From assembly GCA_016209705.1 (NCBI GenBank), contig JACQVR010000118.1, forward strand, positions 22,105 to 86,104: a stretch of DNA of 64,000 nt, in the 5' to 3' direction. The position numbers were made by a program, and so were the translations under genes. Under the pieces are notes generated by a model, which saw only the letters and a list, made by a program, of their open reading frames with translations, searched no databases and was not told the DNA's origin. The stretch's first letter is position 1; every line of letters begins with the position of its first letter. This stretch comes from Planctomycetota bacterium (lineage in GTDB: Bacteria; Planctomycetota; MHYJ01; JACPRB01). Positions 1 to 9,005 of the stretch are shown piece by piece.

Positions 1-303
1 GAGGGCGCGGACGCGGAGGAGGCGCTCCTGCGCGCGGGCCCGATCCGGTTCCGCCCGATCCTGATGACGTCGTTGACGACGTTCGCGGGGCTGACGCCGA
101 TGCTGTTGGAGCGGAGCATGCAGGCGAAATTCCTGATCCCGATGGCGGTCTCGCTGGCGTACGGCGTGATGTTCTCGACGGTGATCATTCTTCTGATCAT
201 CCCGGCCGCCTACATGGCTCTGGAAGACGTGAAAGGGGCGCTCTCTCGCCTGAGCAGGCGGCGCGCGGTCGAGGAAGCGGCGGCGGATGCGCGGGCGGGG
301 TGA
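1..303 (+). CDS. RND-family efflux transporter, C-terminal end (partial)
   Basis: The open frame enters from the left edge and ends at the TGA at 301-303. The 100 visible residues carry the hallmark C-terminal RND block (FRPILMTSLTTFAGLTPMLL, then FLIPMAVSLAYGVMFSTVIILLIIPA), which is transmembrane helices 11-12 of AcrB/CusA-type inner-membrane pumps, followed by a charged cytoplasmic tail. These proteins use the proton gradient to export toxic compounds or metals together with a periplasmic adaptor and an outer-membrane channel. The substrate cannot be told from this end. The protein is well conserved up to its stop, so only the window edge truncates it. Confidence 0.9.
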   Translation, partial: EGADAEEALLRAGPIRFRPILMTSLTTFAGLTPMLLERSMQAKFLIPMAVSLAYGVMFSTVIILLIIPAAYMALEDVKGALSRLSRRRAVEEAAADARAG

Positions 304-355
304 TGGCCGCCCCTTCGATGGACAGATGATTCGGTGTTGCTGGAATGACGCAGAC

Positions 356-1080
356 ATGAGTCAAGATTCGAGGTCTCAGCTTCCCATAAACGAGGGACGC
401 AAATACCGCAATCCGCCCGTCATCGAGGCGCTCTGCGAAATTTATTTCGCCGAATCCGCCTGGGACGACACGATTCCCGGGCGGTTCTATGAGCGCGTGC
501 GGGACCGCTTTCCATCTACGAAGCAGATCGAGATCCACGAAGCGGAAGTAAGCTTCCACACCGGAGGGAAAGCGGCCGCGGGACTCTGAAAGCTGCCTCC
601 TCGCGTGCAATTTCTGACCACCGATAAGTCAAGATTGCTTCAACTTGGGCGAGATTTGTTGGTGGCGAACCAGCTCAGGCCGTACCCACGTTTCCGGGAT
701 TGGGAACCGGTCATTTATCGGGCGCTTCAAGAATACCGAGAGCTTGCCAGACCTCGCGCTATTACGCAAATCGGGCTAAGGTACATCAACGTCATTGAGA
801 TTCCCGCGCGCGAGGTGAACATGCCTGAGTTTTTCTCGGTTTATCCGAAACTGCCTGTTGATCTGACCGACGCGTACGGCCCTTTCATGGTTCGAGTCGA
901 GTTGGCAACCCAGCCTCCTGGGCATGTTCTGATGCTGACCTTTGGAAGCACCGCATCGGAGGGTCCCGGACAAAGTAAATTCATGCTCGACCTTTATGAT
1001 ATGGTAAAAGGAACAGCCCCGGTTTCCTTTGAATCGGTGCCGGAACACGTGAAGGCGGCTCACGAAAATGTCTCCGCCGC
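356..1080 (+). pseudogene. TIGR04255-family protein, broken by an in-frame TGA
   Basis: The start at 356 opens MSQDSRSQ and leads into RKYRNPPVIEALCEIYF and TIPGRFYERV, typical of the sporadically distributed TIGR04255 family. The same frame resumes after a TGA at 587-589 with RVQFLTTDKSRLLQLG, NQLRPYPRF and IGLRYINVIEIP, so one gene is cut by a nonsense codon. The 3' end is also lost: after about 1080 the family sequence stops and runs straight into a PIN-domain remnant in another frame. The function of the family is not known to me. The TGA sits in a stretch with no cysteine or redox motif, so I read it as decay and not as selenocysteine. Confidence 0.7.
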
Positions 1081-1290
1081 GTTCATGTCGATACGGCAAC
1101 GGTCATCTATTTCATCCAGCGACACCCCTCCTACGTTTCGCTGGTGCGGCCATTTTTTGAACAATTGAATGCGGGGCGATATGAAGGGCTTTCATCCTAC
1201 GGGTTCGAATCGCCACGCGCCTCATTCGAAGCGGCGGCCGTACCTCCGCCTGAAGACTTCCTCGCGCTTTCCAGAAGCCTGCCTTGTTAA
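1081..1290 (+). pseudogene. PIN-domain toxin remnant (no start, truncated)
   Basis: Frame 1 from 1081 reads DTATVIYFIQRHPSYVSLV, then RPFFEQLNAGRYEGLSSYGF, and ends at a TAA at 1288-1290. This matches the N-terminal beta1/alpha1 region of VapC-like PIN ribonucleases (D-T-x-x-x-I-Y-F followed by a hydrophobic helix). There is no start codon of its own, and the central and C-terminal acidic residues are missing. It abuts the broken TIGR04255 gene directly, so the two remnants look joined by a deletion. Confidence 0.55.
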
Positions 1291-1325
1291 GTGGCGCATT
1301 CCGGTTTAGCGGGCCAGGGATCGGA

Positions 1326-3812
1326 TCAACGCATCACCAGCGCCCACCGATTGAACTTGCCCACATCCTGGCCCGCGTGGTCCGAAACTTTCAAGGTCCA
1401 CTCGCCCTGCGAGGGCGAACCGACGAAGCTTCCCAACGCCGGAACATCGCCGGCCGTGTACGTCCGCTCGATGTTGTCGGCGCTTCCCCCCGAACGCCCG
1501 TGCAGGAGCGCGCGCGTCCCATTCGGTCCGATCAGCTCCACCCGCAGGTCGCCGATCCAGGAATGGGTGATGTCGACCTCGACCGCCAACTCGGCGATCG
1601 CTCGCGCGGATGAAATCGCGATGGAATCCTGAACGCCCGCGGGATCGTCGTCCGGGACCGAAAGTCCGGGCGCCGATTCCACGCGGATCGCGTCGTCCGC
1701 CGTCACGTCCGCCTCGATGGACCAGCGATTCAGCGTCCCCTGGTCGATCGCGGCCAGATCGAAGACTTCCAAAACCCACGGCCCACGAACGTTCATGCCT
1801 TGGAGTTGCGCCAAGCCCGGCGTCGTGGAGGCGTCGTATGTCCTGACCAAGTCGCGCGTCCGCCCGCCCGACCGGCGATGAAGATCCACGCGGCGGCCGT
1901 CGGGAGCGGTCAGGCGAACGACCAGATCTCCGATGTACGTGTGCCGGATGTCGACGCTCACCTTGATGGTGTTGATCCGGCCCGAGTCTCCGATGAAGAG
2001 ACGGCTGACGACACCGGCCGGGTCATTATCCGGAATGGCCAGGTTGGGCGCGGTCTCCGCCTGGATCTGCCGTGTGCCGGCGCCGGCCAATTCGCGCGCC
2101 CGGCGCACCGCCGCCGGCGCGTCGGCGCGCCCGTGCCCGAACCACGGACTCCACGTCCCTTCGGGCGCCGCCACGTCCTGGAAATCGCCGCGGTTGAAAG
2201 GCGAAATGGGTGAAACGTCCCAGGACGTATCCGGATCGTACGATGCGGGCGGCGTGCGCGGATATCCCGTCAGATTCACATCCTTGGACGCGGTCTGCTT
2301 CAGGATGGTGACGACCTCCTGGGCCGACAGGGCGGGATTGGCCGAGATGGCCAGCGCGGCGATTCCCGCGACGAGCGGCGTGGCGCTGGAAGTGCCGCCG
2401 AAATCTTCGGTCACCCAATCGGAGCCGGTCGTGGTCACGATTCCTCGCCCCAGCAACGCCATCCTCCAGTACGCGTGCGAGTTGCTGCTGGGCGCGCAGA
2501 TGTCGATTCCGGTTCCGTAGTTCGAGTAATGACTGCGTTTCGCCGTGCTGGCCAGGGCCGCGACGTGCAGGACGCCGGCGACACCGACCAGGTTGTTGGC
2601 GAAGACGCGCGCGGTCTCCACGCCGACCCAAACCCAACGGCCGTTGCGAAGCTCCCATCCATCGGTGTAGGGCACGTCGATGGACGCCGTATGCGAAATC
2701 GGACAGTTCTCGTTTCCGGCCGCCCAGAGGAACACGATGCCGCGGCCGCGCCGCCCGCCCGCGCGGGCGAGCTGGGCGATGCGATCGACCACGATCGAAG
2801 ACCAGCGGGTGACCGGCGATCCGCCCCACGAATTCGAAAGCACGTCCACTTTGTCCGCGACGAAGTTGAGAACGTTGAGCAGCTTGCTGTCGCTGATGAA
2901 GAGGCTGGGGCCGGACGATTCCCACTTGACGGGCAGCAGGCGGCATCCGGGCGCCGCGCCGACGGTCATGGCTCCGTCGGTTTCGGCTGCGATCACGCCG
3001 GCGCACGACGTGCCGTGATTGGCTCCCGTCTGGTACATGCGGGAACGGTCGGCGCCGGGCGATTGGTGGGTGTAAAGCGTCGTGCCTTGATAGTAAGCCC
3101 ATCCCGCGAACTTGCCGGGCGAATCGAAATCGGGATGGTCCATGCGACACCCGTCGTCGGTGACGCCGACAACCACATCGGAGATGCCGAAGTTTCCGAG
3201 GAAAAGCCAGGCATCCTCGCACCGGCTGGACGAGCGGGGATCGTAATCGGAGGCGGGAGCGAGGCGCGTGTGGAGGTGCCACTGTTGGAGGTATCGGCTG
3301 TCGGAGGGCGGAGCGAGCGCCATGCGGGCGCGGATGTTGAGATCGTGCTCCGCGTTGGCGACGAGCTTTTTTTCTTTCTCCATGAGCTGGACGACGAGCT
3401 TGACGGGATTCATCCCGGTCGCGTCGGTGAGGCGCAGGAGGTAATCGCGGTCCGAATATTTCTCGAGGATCTCGAGTCCGTATCGTCCGGCGAATCGACC
3501 GAGCGCCTCGGGATCGGGCGGCTCGCGAAACGTGATGAAGACGCGGTCCGTGATGAGGAATTCGTTTCCGGATTCCGTCTCCTCGTACGCGTGATGGGTG
3601 GGCGCCATCTTGCGGGCGCGGGACATGAGTTTCTCGAGGTCGCGCGGAGCGCAGCGCACGCGGGCCGATTGCGACGACATTTGCTTGGCGGGCGGCATGC
3701 CGGCCGTGGCGAGATCGCCGGGAAGCCGCCGGACGACGAACTGATCGGGCCGTTTCTTGAGCTTGAGTTTCCGGCCGGCACGGTAGGTGTACGTGTCCTG
3801 TCGCTTGGCCAT
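1326..3812 (-). CDS. S8 subtilisin-like serine protease with two P/homoB domains
   Basis: This 828-residue protein has a complete subtilase triad: Asp219 in VGVTDDG, His266 in NHGTSCAG and Ser475 in GGTSSATP, with oxyanion Asn367 in AAGNE. Two consecutive P-proprotein-like domains follow, roughly residues 625-725 and 735-828, each with a P[DN]xDPAGV opening and an IGDL core. The N-terminal about 190 residues resemble a propeptide region. No clear signal peptide is visible (the start is MAKRQDTYTY), so the export route is unclear. The start is supported by AAGGAG nine bases upstream. P domains usually stabilise secreted proteases or protein toxins. It stands alone between decayed genes. Confidence 0.9.
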   Translation of the reverse strand: MAKRQDTYTYRAGRKLKLKKRPDQFVVRRLPGDLATAGMPPAKQMSSQSARVRCAPRDLEKLMSRARKMAPTHHAYEETESGNEFLITDRVFITFREPPDPEALGRFAGRYGLEILEKYSDRDYLLRLTDATGMNPVKLVVQLMEKEKKLVANAEHDLNIRARMALAPPSDSRYLQQWHLHTRLAPASDYDPRSSSRCEDAWLFLGNFGISDVVVGVTDDGCRMDHPDFDSPGKFAGWAYYQGTTLYTHQSPGADRSRMYQTGANHGTSCAGVIAAETDGAMTVGAAPGCRLLPVKWESSGPSLFISDSKLLNVLNFVADKVDVLSNSWGGSPVTRWSSIVVDRIAQLARAGGRRGRGIVFLWAAGNENCPISHTASIDVPYTDGWELRNGRWVWVGVETARVFANNLVGVAGVLHVAALASTAKRSHYSNYGTGIDICAPSSNSHAYWRMALLGRGIVTTTGSDWVTEDFGGTSSATPLVAGIAALAISANPALSAQEVVTILKQTASKDVNLTGYPRTPPASYDPDTSWDVSPISPFNRGDFQDVAAPEGTWSPWFGHGRADAPAAVRRARELAGAGTRQIQAETAPNLAIPDNDPAGVVSRLFIGDSGRINTIKVSVDIRHTYIGDLVVRLTAPDGRRVDLHRRSGGRTRDLVRTYDASTTPGLAQLQGMNVRGPWVLEVFDLAAIDQGTLNRWSIEADVTADDAIRVESAPGLSVPDDDPAGVQDSIAISSARAIAELAVEVDITHSWIGDLRVELIGPNGTRALLHGRSGGSADNIERTYTAGDVPALGSFVGSPSQGEWTLKVSDHAGQDVGKFNRWALVMR

Positions 3813-3949
3813 GGCGGTGGCTCCTTAACTGTGAAGGACGAAAGGAGCGGGAGGAGACAAAAAAGGTATTTCGTCGCTCTGCGGCTGTCAACGATCCGCT
3901 GAAAGCGCTCTGGCCGCCCGATGTCGCAATTTCTAAAACTTGAAAAATT

Positions 3950-4429
3950 CTATTCCGGCCAGCACTTGAGCGCCTTGCGCAGCAGCACGAACTGTCCCAC
4001 GTGGTAGGCGTTGTGGTCGATGACGAGCAGGATCTCGCGCAGCCACGTCACGTCCTTCAGATGGCGGATGGGCGCGACGAGATCGACGGAGGGATCGGTG
4101 GTGATATCCAGAAGCGCTTGCAGATCCGCTTTGAAGCCGGCCACGCTTTTCTCCCACGCCGCGGCGTCGGGCGGCGCGTCGGCGGCGGGCCAGTATCCCG
4201 CCGGATAGTCGGGGGACGCGTGTTTCGGATTGCGGCCGTATTCGAGGATGTCCCACTGGGCGATGCGCAGGTGTTCCAGGAGTTGCCAGAGCGTATGCGC
4301 GAAGCCGGGCGGACGCCGGCCGCGCGCCTCGGGCAGGACGCCTTCGAGCGCGGGGATGATTTCCGTGTGCGCCCCGCCACCCTGGATCGCGCGGACAAGC
4401 TGGTCGCGAAGTTCCTGAGGCGTGGGCAT
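3950..4429 (-). CDS. DinB/YfiT-like metal-dependent four-helix protein
   Basis: The 159-residue protein has the DinB-superfamily layout: a four-helix bundle with probable metal-binding histidines His53 (LLEHLR), His139 and His143 (IDHNAYHVGQ). The family includes bacillithiol-, mycothiol- and glutathione-dependent transferases and many proteins of unknown activity, so a specific reaction cannot be assigned. The length is normal for the family and no frame problem is seen. It is transcribed away from the subtilase gene start and is not obviously in an operon. Confidence 0.8.
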   Translation of the reverse strand: MPTPQELRDQLVRAIQGGGAHTEIIPALEGVLPEARGRRPPGFAHTLWQLLEHLRIAQWDILEYGRNPKHASPDYPAGYWPAADAPPDAAAWEKSVAGFKADLQALLDITTDPSVDLVAPIRHLKDVTWLREILLVIDHNAYHVGQFVLLRKALKCWPE

Positions 4430-4451
4430 GTCCCGATATTAATAACCTTCG

Positions 4452-4643
4452 CTACCACACCGTCAAGGCCTTCAGCCCTTCCAAATGAAGCCGCAGCGCT
4501 TCCGGAGCCGCCTTGCGACATGCTCTCAGCGTGGGATACCAGACCGTGATTTCAGGAAAGGCAGGGAAAAAGGCCGCATAGCCGTCGTCCTTGACCGCCG
4601 CGTAAATCATGGGGTATCGGGCGCCGTTTTTCTTCTTTTTCAC
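4452..4643 (-). CDS. HicB-like small protein
   Basis: A GTG at 4643 overlaps the stop of the Phd remnant (GTGA) and encodes 63 residues. YPMIYAAVKDDGYAAFFPAF and PEALRLHLEGLKAL fit the HicB half-domain (a beta-strand with an exposed aromatic, then a helix). The usual glycine-rich turn after the second strand is degenerate (PEITVWYPT), and no HicA partner is adjacent. It is probably an orphan or decaying antitoxin. The start codon is inferred from the overlap. Confidence 0.5.
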   Translation of the reverse strand: MKKKKNGARYPMIYAAVKDDGYAAFFPAFPEITVWYPTLRACRKAAPEALRLHLEGLKALTVW

Positions 4644-4889
4644 GTTTTTTGTCCTATCTCGCCTGCTTGGATCAGGCAAGTAGGAGCGACGAGATCGCCA
4701 TGTTCCCGCACGCTCCCCCGCAGGGAAGGGGGCGGCTCCTGCGGCGGGACGGGCCCCCGCAGGCCACGGGGTACGTCCCCGTTTGGTGACGACGATCCGC
4801 TCTCTCGTCCGCGCCACTCGGTCCAGAAGCGACAGGCATCGCGCCTTGAACTTACCCGCGGGGATGGTCTTACGCCCTATCATAGTCAT
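4640..4889 (-). pseudogene. Phd/YefM-type antitoxin, frameshifted
   Basis: The N-terminus from the ATG at 4889 reads RKTIPAGKFKARCLSLLDRV, then RERIVVTKRGR, a standard Phd DNA-binding half. Near position 4790 the family sequence changes frame and continues as LRGSVREHGDLVAP to a TGA at 4640-4642. That gives the C-terminal LRGSV-x-GDLV signature also present in the intact antitoxin at 30250. A small deletion at the KRGR/VPRG junction explains both halves. No toxin follows. A near-perfect palindrome overlaps the start codon (see separate feature). Confidence 0.65.
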
Positions 4890-4906
4890 GATCATATGAC
4901 CATGAC
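4885..4906. promoter_or_regulatory. 22-bp near-palindrome at the Phd start (putative autoregulatory operator)
   Basis: The arms gtcatgatcat and atgaccatgac form a 22-bp inverted repeat with one mismatched pair, lying over the start codon of the frameshifted Phd gene. Phd/YefM antitoxins repress their own promoter at such palindromes. The site is therefore a plausible relic operator. Confidence 0.55.
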
Positions 4907-5164
4907 TGGCGTCCGTTAATGATGGATCGGATAGTTTCGAATCTTCAGCCGGCGCGCGATCTGCCCTTGCTGAAATCCAACGCTGCGGCTCCGGGGTCGA
5001 GACGGCTTGGTTTTGAGCATCCGGCGGGGAACTCCGGACAAACGCGACCCACGCCATGAGGAGCACTGCCGCAAGCACCACCGTTCCGCCGGCCGCGGGC
5101 AACCACGGAAAGCCGCGCGGACTCGGCGGGGTCAGTTCGGTCTCCAGCGCCAGCCGGTCCGGCG

Positions 5165-5472
5165 CCGACAAGCCGTGGCGGACCACCGTCTGGAAATCCG
5201 AAGCCCAGCAGAGGATCACATCGGAAGGCACTCCGGACGCCTTTTGAAGGCGCCATCCCACGACGGGATCATCCGCATCGGGCGAGTCGCCCGGGACCAC
5301 TACGCGTAGGTCCCAATCGCTGAAAGGCTGCGCGTCTCAGCGCGCGGCTTCCGAAAAGCCAGATGACTTTCGGATTCCACTCGCGCACGATCCGGTCGAG
5401 CAGAACGGAAATGGATCCGAGGTCGATTTCTTGACCGCGCCTATTCTTGGGAGGAACAGAACCTATGGTCAT
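5165..5472 (-). pseudogene. MNT-type nucleotidyltransferase, frameshifted
   Basis: From the ATG at 5472 the frame reads LLDRIVREWNPKVIWLFGSR, the start of a minimal nucleotidyltransferase with the GSR motif. Near 5335 it leaves frame. The expected continuation FSDWDLRVVVPGDSPDADDP, with the catalytic DxD-like DWD, occurs in the next frame and runs to about 5165. Below that, down to 4890, the same frame gives a region with one membrane helix (GTVVLAAVLLMAWVAFV) resembling the end of an anti-sigma or membrane-anchored gene. I read the stretch as fused remnants of at least two genes. Confidence 0.6.
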
Positions 5473-5533
5473 GACAACATCGCAACAAACGATCGGGTGG
5501 CAATGTAGCGCCGACTCCGCGCTTGGCCACGAC

Positions 5534-5803
5534 TCACCGCCCGGCCTGCAGTCGAATCTCCACCAGCTTCCGCCGGCTCGTCTCGCCGCGGACGATCACG
5601 ACCGCGCGCTTGGGGACGCCGAAATGGTCGGCCAGCACCTCGACGACCGCCCGATTGGCCCGGCCGTCCTCGGGAGGCGGCTCGACGCGCACCACCAACG
5701 ATCCTTCCGGACCCGGTTCCACACCCCTGCGCTTCGAGCGCGGCACGACGCGCACTTCGAATCGGCGGGCTCTTCCCGTTTGATGGTGGTCAAAGACAGC
5801 CAC
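5534..5803 (-). CDS. DUF167/YggU family protein
   Basis: The 89-residue protein carries the family core FEVRVVPRSKRRGVE, LVVRVEPPPEDGRANRAVVE and VVIVRGETSRRKLVEI, which is the complete YggU (UPF0235) fold. The molecular role of the family is unknown. A GTG at 5803 is the best start in a frame that runs much further upstream as a shadow of nfeD. The gene is divergent from nfeD, with about 18 bp between the starts, so the promoters must overlap. Confidence 0.75.
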   Translation of the reverse strand: MAVFDHHQTGRARRFEVRVVPRSKRRGVEPGPEGSLVVRVEPPPEDGRANRAVVEVLADHFGVPKRAVVIVRGETSRRKLVEIRLQAGR

Positions 5804-5821
5804 GTGTACGATAATATAGAA

Positions 5822-7285
5822 ATGAAGTACCTTGCGGGAGGCCCCCTTCTTCTGCTCATCTTGGCGCCCCCGCCCCCTCAAGCCCCGAACGCGAACGTCT
5901 TCATCATTCCCATCGCGGGAGAGCTGGACGCGGGCCACGTCGCGCTCGTGAACCGCGCCGCGCGCCGCATCCAGGCCGAAAAACCGGCGCTCGTGATCTT
6001 CGAGCTCGATACGCCGGGCGGGCGCATCGATTACATGCTGCGGATCGGGGAAGAGATGATGAAGCTCGCTCCCGTCCCGACCGCCGCCTACGTGCGGCCG
6101 ATGGCCACGGAGGGCGTGACCGGCGGCGCGTGGTCGGCCGGCGCCTACCTGGCGCTCTCCTGCAAGCGGCTTTTCATGGCCCCGGGCACCGTGATCGGCG
6201 CGGCCGCGCCCGTCGCCGCCACGCCCGAAGGTGCCAAGCCCGTGGAAGAGAAGTATGTCTCCGCGTTCCGCGAGAAGTTCCGCGCCCGGGCGGAGCAGAA
6301 CGGCTACCCGGCCAATCTGGCGGTGGCCATGGTGGACGAAGACCTCGAAGTGTTCGAGGTCCTCTCCGACGGCCGGAAGCTCTTTCTCACCGAGGGAGAG
6401 ATCGAACGGTTCCGCGCCCAGGGGCAGACGGTCGAGGCGCCGTCCGTGCCGTATGTCGCCAAAGGAAAATTGTTGACCATGACGGACCGGCAGGTCGCCG
6501 ACGCGGGAATGGGGACGATCGCCGAAAATCGGCGGGCCATTTATGAAGACCACGACCTGCCCTCCCCCGTCGAAACGGAGATCGGGACGACGTGGTCGGA
6601 AGATCTGGTCAGCTTCCTGACGTCGCCGATGGTGTCCTTCCTGTTGCTGATCGGCGGGATTCTGGGAATCTGGGTCGAGCTGAAAACGCCCGGCTTCGGG
6701 GCCGCCGGCGTGCTGGGAATCCTGTCGTTCGCACTGCTTCTTTTCGGCCATCACCTGGCGGGACTTGCGGAAATTCCGGAAATCCTTCTCCTGGCGGCGG
6801 GATTGGCGCTGGTGGCGCTGGAGCTTTTCGTGATTCCCGGCACCGGGTTCGCGGCGATCGCCGGCGCGGTCTGCGTCCTCGCGGCGCTGATCCTGTCGCT
6901 TCAGGACTTCACGCTTCCCGATCCGAAAGGCGCGCCGTGGGAAGTGGACATCATGCTCGGGTCGGTGGGCCGCGTCATGTTCGCGTTCATCGGCGCGGCG
7001 GTGGGATTCCTGTTGCTCATGCGGTTCCTGCCGCGCGTGCCGTTCCTCCAACGGCTCGTGCTGCAAGCCGACGTGGGCGGGATGGCGCCGGCGCCGGCGG
7101 GCGCGATGAGTCTGGTCGGCCGAAAGGGCCATGCCGTAACGCCGCTGCATCCTGGAGGAATGATCGAGATCGACGGCGAGACGCATGACGTGGTCGCCGA
7201 AGGCGACTACGTGGCCAAGGGCGAGCCGGTCGAGGTCCTGAAAGTCGAAGGCATGCGGATCGTCGTCGGAAAGATGAAGCGATGA
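5822..7285 (+). CDS. nfeD: NfeD1b-type membrane-bound serine protease (ClpP-like domain, TM helices, OB domain)
   Basis: The 487-residue protein starts with a short signal sequence (MKYLAGGPLLLLILAPPPPQ). Next comes a ClpP/crotonase-like protease domain (IPIAGELDAGHVALVNRA, FELDTPGG, then WSAGAYLALSCKRLFMAPGT with the presumed nucleophile Ser), four membrane helices around residues 260-400, and a C-terminal OB domain. NfeD1b proteases cleave hydrophobic stretches of partner membrane proteins and pair with stomatin/flotillin proteins. The floA gene two genes downstream fits this. The ATG at 5822 matches the signal peptide, although no strong ribosome site precedes it. Confidence 0.88.
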   Translation: MKYLAGGPLLLLILAPPPPQAPNANVFIIPIAGELDAGHVALVNRAARRIQAEKPALVIFELDTPGGRIDYMLRIGEEMMKLAPVPTAAYVRPMATEGVTGGAWSAGAYLALSCKRLFMAPGTVIGAAAPVAATPEGAKPVEEKYVSAFREKFRARAEQNGYPANLAVAMVDEDLEVFEVLSDGRKLFLTEGEIERFRAQGQTVEAPSVPYVAKGKLLTMTDRQVADAGMGTIAENRRAIYEDHDLPSPVETEIGTTWSEDLVSFLTSPMVSFLLLIGGILGIWVELKTPGFGAAGVLGILSFALLLFGHHLAGLAEIPEILLLAAGLALVALELFVIPGTGFAAIAGAVCVLAALILSLQDFTLPDPKGAPWEVDIMLGSVGRVMFAFIGAAVGFLLLMRFLPRVPFLQRLVLQADVGGMAPAPAGAMSLVGRKGHAVTPLHPGGMIEIDGETHDVVAEGDYVAKGEPVEVLKVEGMRIVVGKMKR

Positions 7286-7287
7286 GA

Positions 7288-7357
7288 AGCTGTCAGCTAT
7301 CAGCTCTCAGCCATCTGCCGTCAAGCGCTGATAGCTGAAGGCTGATAGCTGAAAGCT
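7288..7357. repeat. Iterated-word palindrome, AGCTATC family
   Basis: The left arm iterates AGCTGTC-AGCTATC-AGCTCTC and the right arm its complement (GCTGATAGCTGAAGG, then CTGATAGCTGAAAGCT) around a loop of about 15 bases. It fills the spacer between the two nfeD genes and would form a long imperfect hairpin in RNA. Confidence 0.8.
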
Positions 7358-7362
7358 TTCCC

Positions 7363-7803
7363 ATGGATCTCTCGCTGATCATCGTCTTGTACGTTCTGGG
7401 CCTGGGCCTGATCCTGCTGGAAGCGCTGATGCCCGGCGTGGTCCTGGGCCTGATCGGAACGGCGGCGCTGGTGACGTCCATCGTGTTCGGGTTCCAGCAC
7501 CACTGGGCGCTCGGGACCGGCCAGATCGTCCTGGCGGCGCTGGCCGCGCCGGTGTGCATCTATCTCGGGTTCCGCAGGATGACGCTGCGCACGTCCTTGA
7601 ACGAAGGCGCGGCGTTCGCGGAAAATTATTCGGCGTACGCAGGCCGGGAAGGCGAAGCGTTGACGGACCTCCGTCCGGCGGGCATGATTCTCATCGACGG
7701 CCACAAGGTGGACGTGGTGACGGCCGGCGAGTCGGTAGCCAAAGGCGCGCGCGTTCGGGTGACCAAGGTGGAAGGAAACCGCGTTGTGGTAAAGGCGGTT
7801 TGA
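7363..7803 (+). CDS. Short NfeD-family membrane protein with OB domain
   Basis: The 146-residue protein has two to three N-terminal membrane helices (LSLIIVLYVLGLGLILLEAL, then VVLGLIGTAALVTSIVFGF and IVLAALAAPVCIYLGF) and a C-terminal NfeD OB domain (GREGEALTDLRPAGMILIDG, then ESVAKGARVRVTKVEGN). It lacks the protease domain of its neighbour. Short NfeD proteins of this kind are usually encoded directly upstream of floA and are thought to help organise flotillin assemblies. The order here, long nfeD - short nfeD - floA, suggests one functional unit. Confidence 0.88.
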   Translation: MDLSLIIVLYVLGLGLILLEALMPGVVLGLIGTAALVTSIVFGFQHHWALGTGQIVLAALAAPVCIYLGFRRMTLRTSLNEGAAFAENYSAYAGREGEALTDLRPAGMILIDGHKVDVVTAGESVAKGARVRVTKVEGNRVVVKAV

Positions 7804-7856
7804 GTGTGTGCACGCCTGATGCTTGATGCCTGATGCTGGGTACCCAAGGAGGAACG

Positions 7857-8891
7857 ATGCCTGCGCTCGCAATCCAAGGCTTTTGGTCCGGACCGCTGGG
7901 CATCGTCGCCCTCCTCGCGGGAGCGATCGTCGCCCTGATCTTCCTGCTCATCATCTTCAAGTACGGCTTGCTGTACATTCAAGCGTCGCTGTCCGGCGCG
8001 CACGTGGGGTTGCTGGACCTGGTGGGCATGTCGCTGCGTAAAGTCGACCCGCACACCATCGTGAACGCCCGCGTGACATCCGTCAAGGCGGGCATCCCCA
8101 CGCCGACCGACAAGCTGGAGGCGCACTATCTGGCCAAGGGGAACGTGATCCGGGTCGTCACCTCCATGATCGCGGCGAGCAAGGCGAGGCTTTCGCTGAC
8201 GTTCGAGCAGGCCGCGGCGATCGATCTGGCGGGCCGCGACGTCCTGGACGCGGTGCAGACCAGCGTCCGCCCCAAAGTGATCGATTGCCCCGATTCGAAG
8301 AAGGGACGGGACACGCTGGACGCGGTGGCCAAGGACGGGATTCAGCTCAAGATCAAGGCGCGCGTGACCGTGCGCACGAACCTGGAGCGCCTAGTCGGCG
8401 GCGCGACGGAAGACACGATCATCGCGCGCGTGGGCGAGGGCATCGTCAGCTCGATCGGCTCGGCCGACACGTACAAGAATGTGCTGGAAAACCCGGACCG
8501 GATCTCCAAAGGCGTGCTGGAAAAAGGTCTCGATTCGCAAACCGCGTTCGAGATCGTCTCGATCGACATCGCCGACGTGGACGTGGGCGACAACGTGGGC
8601 GCGCGGCTGCGGACGGACCAAGCCGAAGCGGACAAGCGGATGGCGCAGGCGGAGGCCGAGAAGCGCCGCGCGCTGGCCGTGGCGCGGGAGCAGGAGATGA
8701 CGGCGCTCGACCAGGAAAACCGCGCCAAGGTCACGCTGGCGGAGGCGGAGATCCCCAAAGCCATCGCCGAGGCGTTCCGCACCGGCCGGCTGGGCATCAT
8801 GGATTATTATGGATTGAGGAACCTCCAGGCGGACACGGACATGAGGAAGTCGATCGCGGAGGCGAAGCCGGGGCCGGAGACGAAGCCGTAG
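7857..8891 (+). CDS. floA: Flotillin-like protein FloA
   Basis: The 344-residue protein has an N-terminal membrane-inserted segment ([20 protein letters not shown]), an SPFH domain (residues about 60-230, with [33 protein letters not shown] and [16 protein letters not shown]) and a coiled-coil tail rich in [12 protein letters not shown] repeats. This is the YqfA/FloA architecture, which scaffolds functional membrane microdomains. The ATG at 7857 is chosen because AAGGAGG lies six bases upstream. It ends TAG. The adjacent NfeD proteins are its usual partners. Confidence 0.92.
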   Translation: MPALAIQGFWSGPLGIVALLAGAIVALIFLLIIFKYGLLYIQASLSGAHVGLLDLVGMSLRKVDPHTIVNARVTSVKAGIPTPTDKLEAHYLAKGNVIRVVTSMIAASKARLSLTFEQAAAIDLAGRDVLDAVQTSVRPKVIDCPDSKKGRDTLDAVAKDGIQLKIKARVTVRTNLERLVGGATEDTIIARVGEGIVSSIGSADTYKNVLENPDRISKGVLEKGLDSQTAFEIVSIDIADVDVGDNVGARLRTDQAEADKRMAQAEAEKRRALAVAREQEMTALDQENRAKVTLAEAEIPKAIAEAFRTGRLGIMDYYGLRNLQADTDMRKSIAEAKPGPETKP

Positions 8892-8892
8892 G

Positions 8893-8990
8893 GGAGGTCA
8901 CCGAGGAGCCGGAGCGCACGGAGAAAGAGAGGGATCTCATCCGAAAACCTGTCTGCGGGCTCAGCGTGCTCCGCGGTGAACGGGCATGAG
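8893..8990. repeat. Degenerate CGGAG/CTCCG palindrome in spacer
   Basis: The spacer after floA carries caccgaggagccggagcgca and a complementary gcgtgctccgcggtga about 45 bases later. This looks like a weak member of the CCGCGGAGA word family seen more clearly at 21504-21580 and 47132-47310. Confidence 0.5.
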
Positions 8991-9005
8991 AACCCTTCTC
9001 GAAAA

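Noticed and set aside
587..589. TGA in the TIGR04255 gene as a third selenocysteine codon
   Set aside because: No redox motif or conserved Cys is expected at this place, no SECIS-like hairpin stands out, and the 3' end of the gene is also destroyed.
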